From a virus: 30,190 nt of DNA. The stretch is taken from positions 1 through 30,190 of the IMG/VR virus record IMGVR_UViG_3300020187_000139. One strand, written 5' to 3'. This document shows, piece after piece, positions 27,824 to 30,190 of this stretch (position 1 is its first letter; every line of letters begins with the position of its first letter). The position numbers and the translations under genes are program-made. The notes beneath the pieces are model-generated. The model did no database searches and was not told the DNA's origin. It saw only the letters and a list, made by a program, of their open reading frames with translations.

Positions 27824-28774
27824 TTAATTCGCAGCGTTTGTCACTCCGTAAGTTACAATCTCCTCAGCATAACCATAGTTAGCGGCAGCGGTAAAACGCA
27901 TTACAAAACGGATATTTTGTGATCCGTCAATTGGAGAGAGGTCAATCAACTGAACTTCGTTGTAATCGCTCATCAAACCAGTAGCAAAATACAAGTTAGA
28001 TTTTTGAGTACAGATAGCTTGATCGGCAGTAAGACCTTCAGCAACGAATAATGGAATGCCATCAAACATAACATCACCCAATTGTTGATTGTTGCCTTCT
28101 CCTCTGTAACCATTAGCACCTAATCCAGCAGCACCAAAACCTCCCAAAGCTCTTTTGTAAAGTTTGTAGATATTTTGTGATACATAGATATGAAGATCAG
28201 GTAGGCCATAAAGACGAGGAGGCAGCGCGTCTACGATTTTTCCAAGCTCTCCAACCACATTTTCTGCGGTAACAACCGTTCCTGCAACTTCTTGAGCAGG
28301 TGGCAAAGCAGCATCAACAGCTATTTGAGTCATGATACCATCGTACTGACCGCTAGTTCCTGTTGCTCCATTCCAAAAAGAAACCTCATTTGCAGATGCA
28401 ACCTCTTCAGCCATACGAGCTAAAAAGAAATCTCTGAAAGATGCAGGTACTTCGTTAAAAGCAGAGTATCCAAGCTCAATAGCCTCCCAAGTCTGAACAA
28501 AAGAAGTCTTGCAGATTTGTACGTTTACTTGAAGCTCCTTTGGAGAAAGTGTTCTTTCAGTCAAAGCAACAGTACCCGTAGCTGTAAAATCACATGAACC
28601 GTCTGCGATAATAGCAGATGTGTCAATCTTTTGGATAGTAGCCGATTTTTTTACGTTAGGCATAATCTCAACGCCACCTCTATCTAAAGTAGGTGACATC
28701 AATAACGCTGGAGCAATAATTTTGCCTGCCGACTCGCCCGCGTATGTAGAATTTATAGTAAGTGTAGTAGCCAT
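27824..28774 (-). CDS. Major capsid protein (HK97 fold)
   Basis: The 316-residue protein has the features of an HK97-type capsid subunit: FRDFFLARMAEEVASANEVS forms the long spine helix, GIMTQIAVDA and AENVVGELGKIVDALPPRLY follow, and DLHIYVSQNIYKLYKRALGG is the typical P-domain strand and helix. LGDVMFDGIPLFVAEGL, KSNLYFATGL and NIRFVMRFTAAANYGYAEEI complete the A-domain and C-terminus. It has no long delta domain because scaffolding is on the separate gene before it. It is separated from that gene by one base and ends before a terminator. Confidence 0.85.
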   Translation of the reverse strand: MATTLTINSTYAGESAGKIIAPALLMSPTLDRGGVEIMPNVKKSATIQKIDTSAIIADGSCDFTATGTVALTERTLSPKELQVNVQICKTSFVQTWEAIELGYSAFNEVPASFRDFFLARMAEEVASANEVSFWNGATGTSGQYDGIMTQIAVDAALPPAQEVAGTVVTAENVVGELGKIVDALPPRLYGLPDLHIYVSQNIYKLYKRALGGFGAAGLGANGYRGEGNNQQLGDVMFDGIPLFVAEGLTADQAICTQKSNLYFATGLMSDYNEVQLIDLSPIDGSQNIRFVMRFTAAANYGYAEEIVTYGVTNAAN

Positions 28775-28775
28775 T

Positions 28776-29468
28776 TTAAGAAATATTTATATTGGAAAAC
28801 TTCGCCATCATTTTGTCGCGTAGTGTGTCCTTTTTGTTATTTGAAAACTTGAAATTGTCAGCCTTTTTAGATTCCCTTTCAGGATTAGGCTTAATTGCTT
28901 TGGCTGCTGGCATCGCGGCCATTTGGCTTTTCTTAACTCTGTTTTTCTTTTTTGAGTTAAGATTTGCTTTTAATTGCGCCATCATTGCTGTTGGCACGTT
29001 TGCCTCAACCACCGAAATAATTTCAGCAATCACATCCTCTGCGATTGTTGCTGAATCTTCCGTTGTTACTTCCGTTGGTGTAGCTTCGTTGATAATATCT
29101 GCAACTTGGCTCACTACTTGAGTTTGAACCTCTTCAATTGCAACAACAACTTCTTCAGCAATTACCTCTGGGGCAATTTCTTCAGCAGCTTCGACTTCAA
29201 CTTCCGCTTCAGCAGCAGGAGCTTCAGCATCTTTCATTTCTGAAATAACACCTTCCTCCACAACTACAAGAACGCGACCATCTTCCAAAGTATAATCTCC
29301 AACAGGCAAAGGAACTTGACCGTCTTCGGTAACTATGAAAACTGGTGAACCAGCTTCGAAAGCATCTGCTTCGATAACTGTACCATTATCAAGCGGCATC
29401 TGCTCAAGGTTAACTTCTTGACCTAGCAGTCGCTTGACTCCATTTAAAATTAATTTGTAATCTTTCAT
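28776..29468 (-). CDS. Scaffold-like capsid assembly protein
   Basis: A 230-residue protein in front of the capsid gene. The N-terminal ~80 residues are globular (GQEVNLEQMPLDNGTVIEAD, VGDYTLEDGRVLVV). A very acidic Glu/Ala/Val-rich coiled segment (about 82-150) and a basic C-terminal tail (about 165-230, LKANLNSKKKNRVKKSQMAA, ending KFSNINIS) follow. Acidic helix plus basic tail is the design of scaffolding proteins that bind capsid subunits. The start at 29468 is set by the recurring upstream element. An internal role in head maturation by the XkdF-type protease is expected. Confidence 0.7.
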   Translation of the reverse strand: MKDYKLILNGVKRLLGQEVNLEQMPLDNGTVIEADAFEAGSPVFIVTEDGQVPLPVGDYTLEDGRVLVVVEEGVISEMKDAEAPAAEAEVEVEAAEEIAPEVIAEEVVVAIEEVQTQVVSQVADIINEATPTEVTTEDSATIAEDVIAEIISVVEANVPTAMMAQLKANLNSKKKNRVKKSQMAAMPAAKAIKPNPERESKKADNFKFSNNKKDTLRDKMMAKFSNINIS

Positions 29469-29500
29469 ACATATATAACTAATGCATGATTAATCTGTCA
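29466..29500 (-). promoter_or_regulatory. Recurring upstream element before the scaffold/capsid unit
   Basis: The minus strand has TGACA, a 15-base spacer, then AGTTATATATGTATG, one base different from the other copies. It is identical in the left copy at 73-107. It would drive the most highly expressed virion genes. Confidence 0.75.
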
Positions 29501-29519
29501 CATTTAAGCTAGTTTTTCA

Positions 29520-29654
29520 TCAGCTACCACACGCCTCACATTCATCATCGTCAATGTCGCATACTTGAGGCTTGACAACCTTTGTCTTGTCCTGATTCGC
29601 AGCGGCTCGCATCAACGCCTCTAAGCCTAGAGACTCTTCTGTAATGTTCGCCAT
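29520..29654 (-). CDS. Small Cys-containing protein, 44 aa, allele B
   Basis: Same gene as 127-261 in a second allele, starting at 29654 and ending TGA at 29520-29522. Four residues differ (8, 9, 19 and 37), while the C-terminal cysteines C32, C39 and C42 are kept. The stop codon itself differs (TGA here, TAA in allele A), so the reading frame end is conserved despite change. Confidence 0.75.
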   Translation of the reverse strand: MANITEESLGLEALMRAAANQDKTKVVKPQVCDIDDDECEACGS

Positions 29655-29666
29655 TTTTAATCTTCT
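29650..29666. repeat. 17-bp direct repeat flanking the 74-aa gene (copy 2 at 29877-29893)
   Basis: The plus strand reads GCCATTTTTAATCTTCT here and again at 29877-29893. Each copy spans a gene junction: GAAGAT-TAA stop, two A, ATG-GC start. Allele A (258-273) has one copy with one T fewer and lacks the gene between. Confidence 0.9.
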
Positions 29667-29881
29667 ATTAATGGTATGGGTGGATACCAACTCTCAGGCA
29701 ATACTTCTACTTCTTCCATATCGCTATGGTATTTGTCATTTTTTATAACAGCGTATTGAACCTGTATTGGGTTTTCAATAATATCTGACCAGCGAGTAGT
29801 AGTGCCATGATAGTTTTCTCCAACAGTAACCTCTTGGTTGTAATCTTCACACTCTTGATTTGTTCCTATGTAGTATGCCAT
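29657..29881 (-). CDS. Strain-variable accessory gene, 74 aa
   Basis: This acidic 74-residue protein (MAYYIGTNQECEDYNQEVTV, ending WYPPIPLIED) is present only in the right-hand allele. It lies between the 75- and 44-residue genes, two bases after the stop of the former. It has no membrane segment or known motif. Its presence or absence between otherwise collinear alleles marks it as an accessory gene. Length (228-bp segment) equals that of the 75-residue gene, and both end in an acidic ED, but sequence homology is not apparent. Confidence 0.7.
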   Translation of the reverse strand: MAYYIGTNQECEDYNQEVTVGENYHGTTTRWSDIIENPIQVQYAVIKNDKYHSDMEEVEVLPESWYPPIPLIED

Positions 29882-29883
29882 TT

Positions 29884-30111
29884 TTAATCTTCTGTTTCTA
29901 TAGGGTTAAATTCATTCTTCCAATTGGAGAATGTATTTGCATTACCAATAATTGTGACAGAGGAATCTGTGCTTATATCTCTAATGGTTTCAATGCCATT
30001 GTACGAAGTCACCGAGCCGTCTGCGTTTGTTTTAACAAAATCCCAAATTACATCACCATCTCCTTTAGTAAAGGATTCTTTGTTAATTATATATCCGTAT
30101 TGATTTTCCAT
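29884..30111 (-). CDS. Small protein after the fibre gene, 75 aa, allele B
   Basis: Same gene as 263-490 in the second allele. The start at 30111 overlaps the LamG-type stop as TAATG. Residues 4, 11 and four more in the second half differ (for example Q for K at 4, K for Q at 11), while the rest is identical, including the ETED end. Confidence 0.75.
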   Translation of the reverse strand: MENQYGYIINKESFTKGDGDVIWDFVKTNADGSVTSYNGIETIRDISTDSSVTIIGNANTFSNWKNEFNPIETED

Positions 30112-30190
30112 TAGTGTGCTACCCAATAAGTTCCTGTAAAATTATTTAATGTTCCTGTGTTACTATTTCCACTAGAGTCTGTTGCCGTTA
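30111..30190 (-). CDS. LamG-type protein, C-terminal fragment cut by window edge
   Basis: The last 25 codons plus stop of a second allele of the gene at 490-1569. It reads DSSGNSNTGTLNNFTGTYWV then AH, against DDSGNSNTGTLNNFTGTYWI then AH in the full copy. The fragment is cut only by the end of the contig. It shows that the divergence between the two alleles reaches into the fibre-like gene. Confidence 0.85.
   Translation of the reverse strand, partial: TATDSSGNSNTGTLNNFTGTYWVAH

Larger units (their letters stand above)
29394..30190. repeat. Right copy of the circular overlap, diverged allele after 29520
   Basis: The first 127 bases equal bases 1-127 exactly. From 29521 the sequence remains collinear with 128 onward but carries many substitutions and one 228-bp extra segment (the 74-residue gene). 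Position 490 corresponds to 30111. The copy runs to the window end inside the LamG-type gene. Confidence 0.9.

Noticed and set aside
28792-29121. Plus-strand hydrophobic frame of 109 codons
   Set aside because: It is the complement of the Glu/Ala-rich scaffold segment, which gives Ser/Ala/Ile-rich antisense and a false membrane look.
1-30190. Long terminal repeats of a transposon or integrated element
   Set aside because: The end repeats lie inside genes, lack a target duplication or transposase, and the inner genes form one coherent phage; circular overlap explains them better.
1-30190. tRNA genes, CRISPR arrays, integrase or attachment site
   Set aside because: I found no cloverleaf-like sequence, no regularly spaced repeats and no recombinase motifs. 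Absence by eye is not proof for short RNAs.

Overview
The window looks like one complete, low-GC tailed-phage contig that runs slightly more than once around a genome of about 29.4 kb. The host is probably a Bacteroidota bacterium, likely of the flavobacterial kind. The grounds are promoter boxes of the TTTG / TAnnTTTG type, starts with little Shine-Dalgarno signal, and several protein families that I recognise from phages of that phylum. A tape measure protein, frameshifted tail chaperones and HK97-type head genes point to a siphovirus. I see no integrase, tRNA, CRISPR array or insertion sequence. Bases 1-127 repeat exactly at 29394-29520. After that the last ~670 bp follow a diverged allele of bases 128-570, so the contig probably closes on itself through a second strain variant.

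Almost everything is on the minus strand, so transcription runs from high to low coordinates. Reading that way, the replication and control block (20925 to 14374) holds a small HTH protein, an SSB-like protein, a possible annealing protein, a winged-helix protein, a VRR-NUC nuclease, a replication initiator/loader, a RecA-fold helicase, a sigma-like factor and several very small genes. It leads into a DNA-modification cluster (14338 to 11769): a PD-(D/E)XK-like nuclease, a ParB-like protein, a TET-associated-type glycosyltransferase and a TET/JBP-type dioxygenase. The two terminase subunits follow directly (11767 to 10276).

The tail block (10243 to 2347) holds the chaperone with a -1 frameshift, tail completion proteins, two large tail-tip proteins and the tape measure. 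It is followed by an XkdF-type protease, a Cys-rich small protein, a LamG-type fibre-like protein and small accessory genes. Across the circular junction (29468 downward) come the scaffold-like protein, the major capsid protein, an insulated structural protein, the portal with an extra C-terminal domain, a connector, a holin-like protein, an M15 endolysin, a metallophosphoesterase and two overlapping membrane-anchored proteins that may be spanins. The only plus-strand genes are three small unknown ones at 21052-21809, divergent from the replication block.

Four structural transcription units begin with the same 34-35 bp element (TGACA, a 14-15 bp spacer, then AGTTATATAAGTATG or a one-base variant), whose last three bases are the start codon. 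With the phage-encoded sigma-like factor it suggests a dedicated late-gene control system. The most interesting functional module is the dioxygenase/glycosyltransferase/ParB cluster. It could make a glycosylated oxidised pyrimidine, resembling base J or glucosyl-5hmC, although no DNA methyltransferase is visible in the window.
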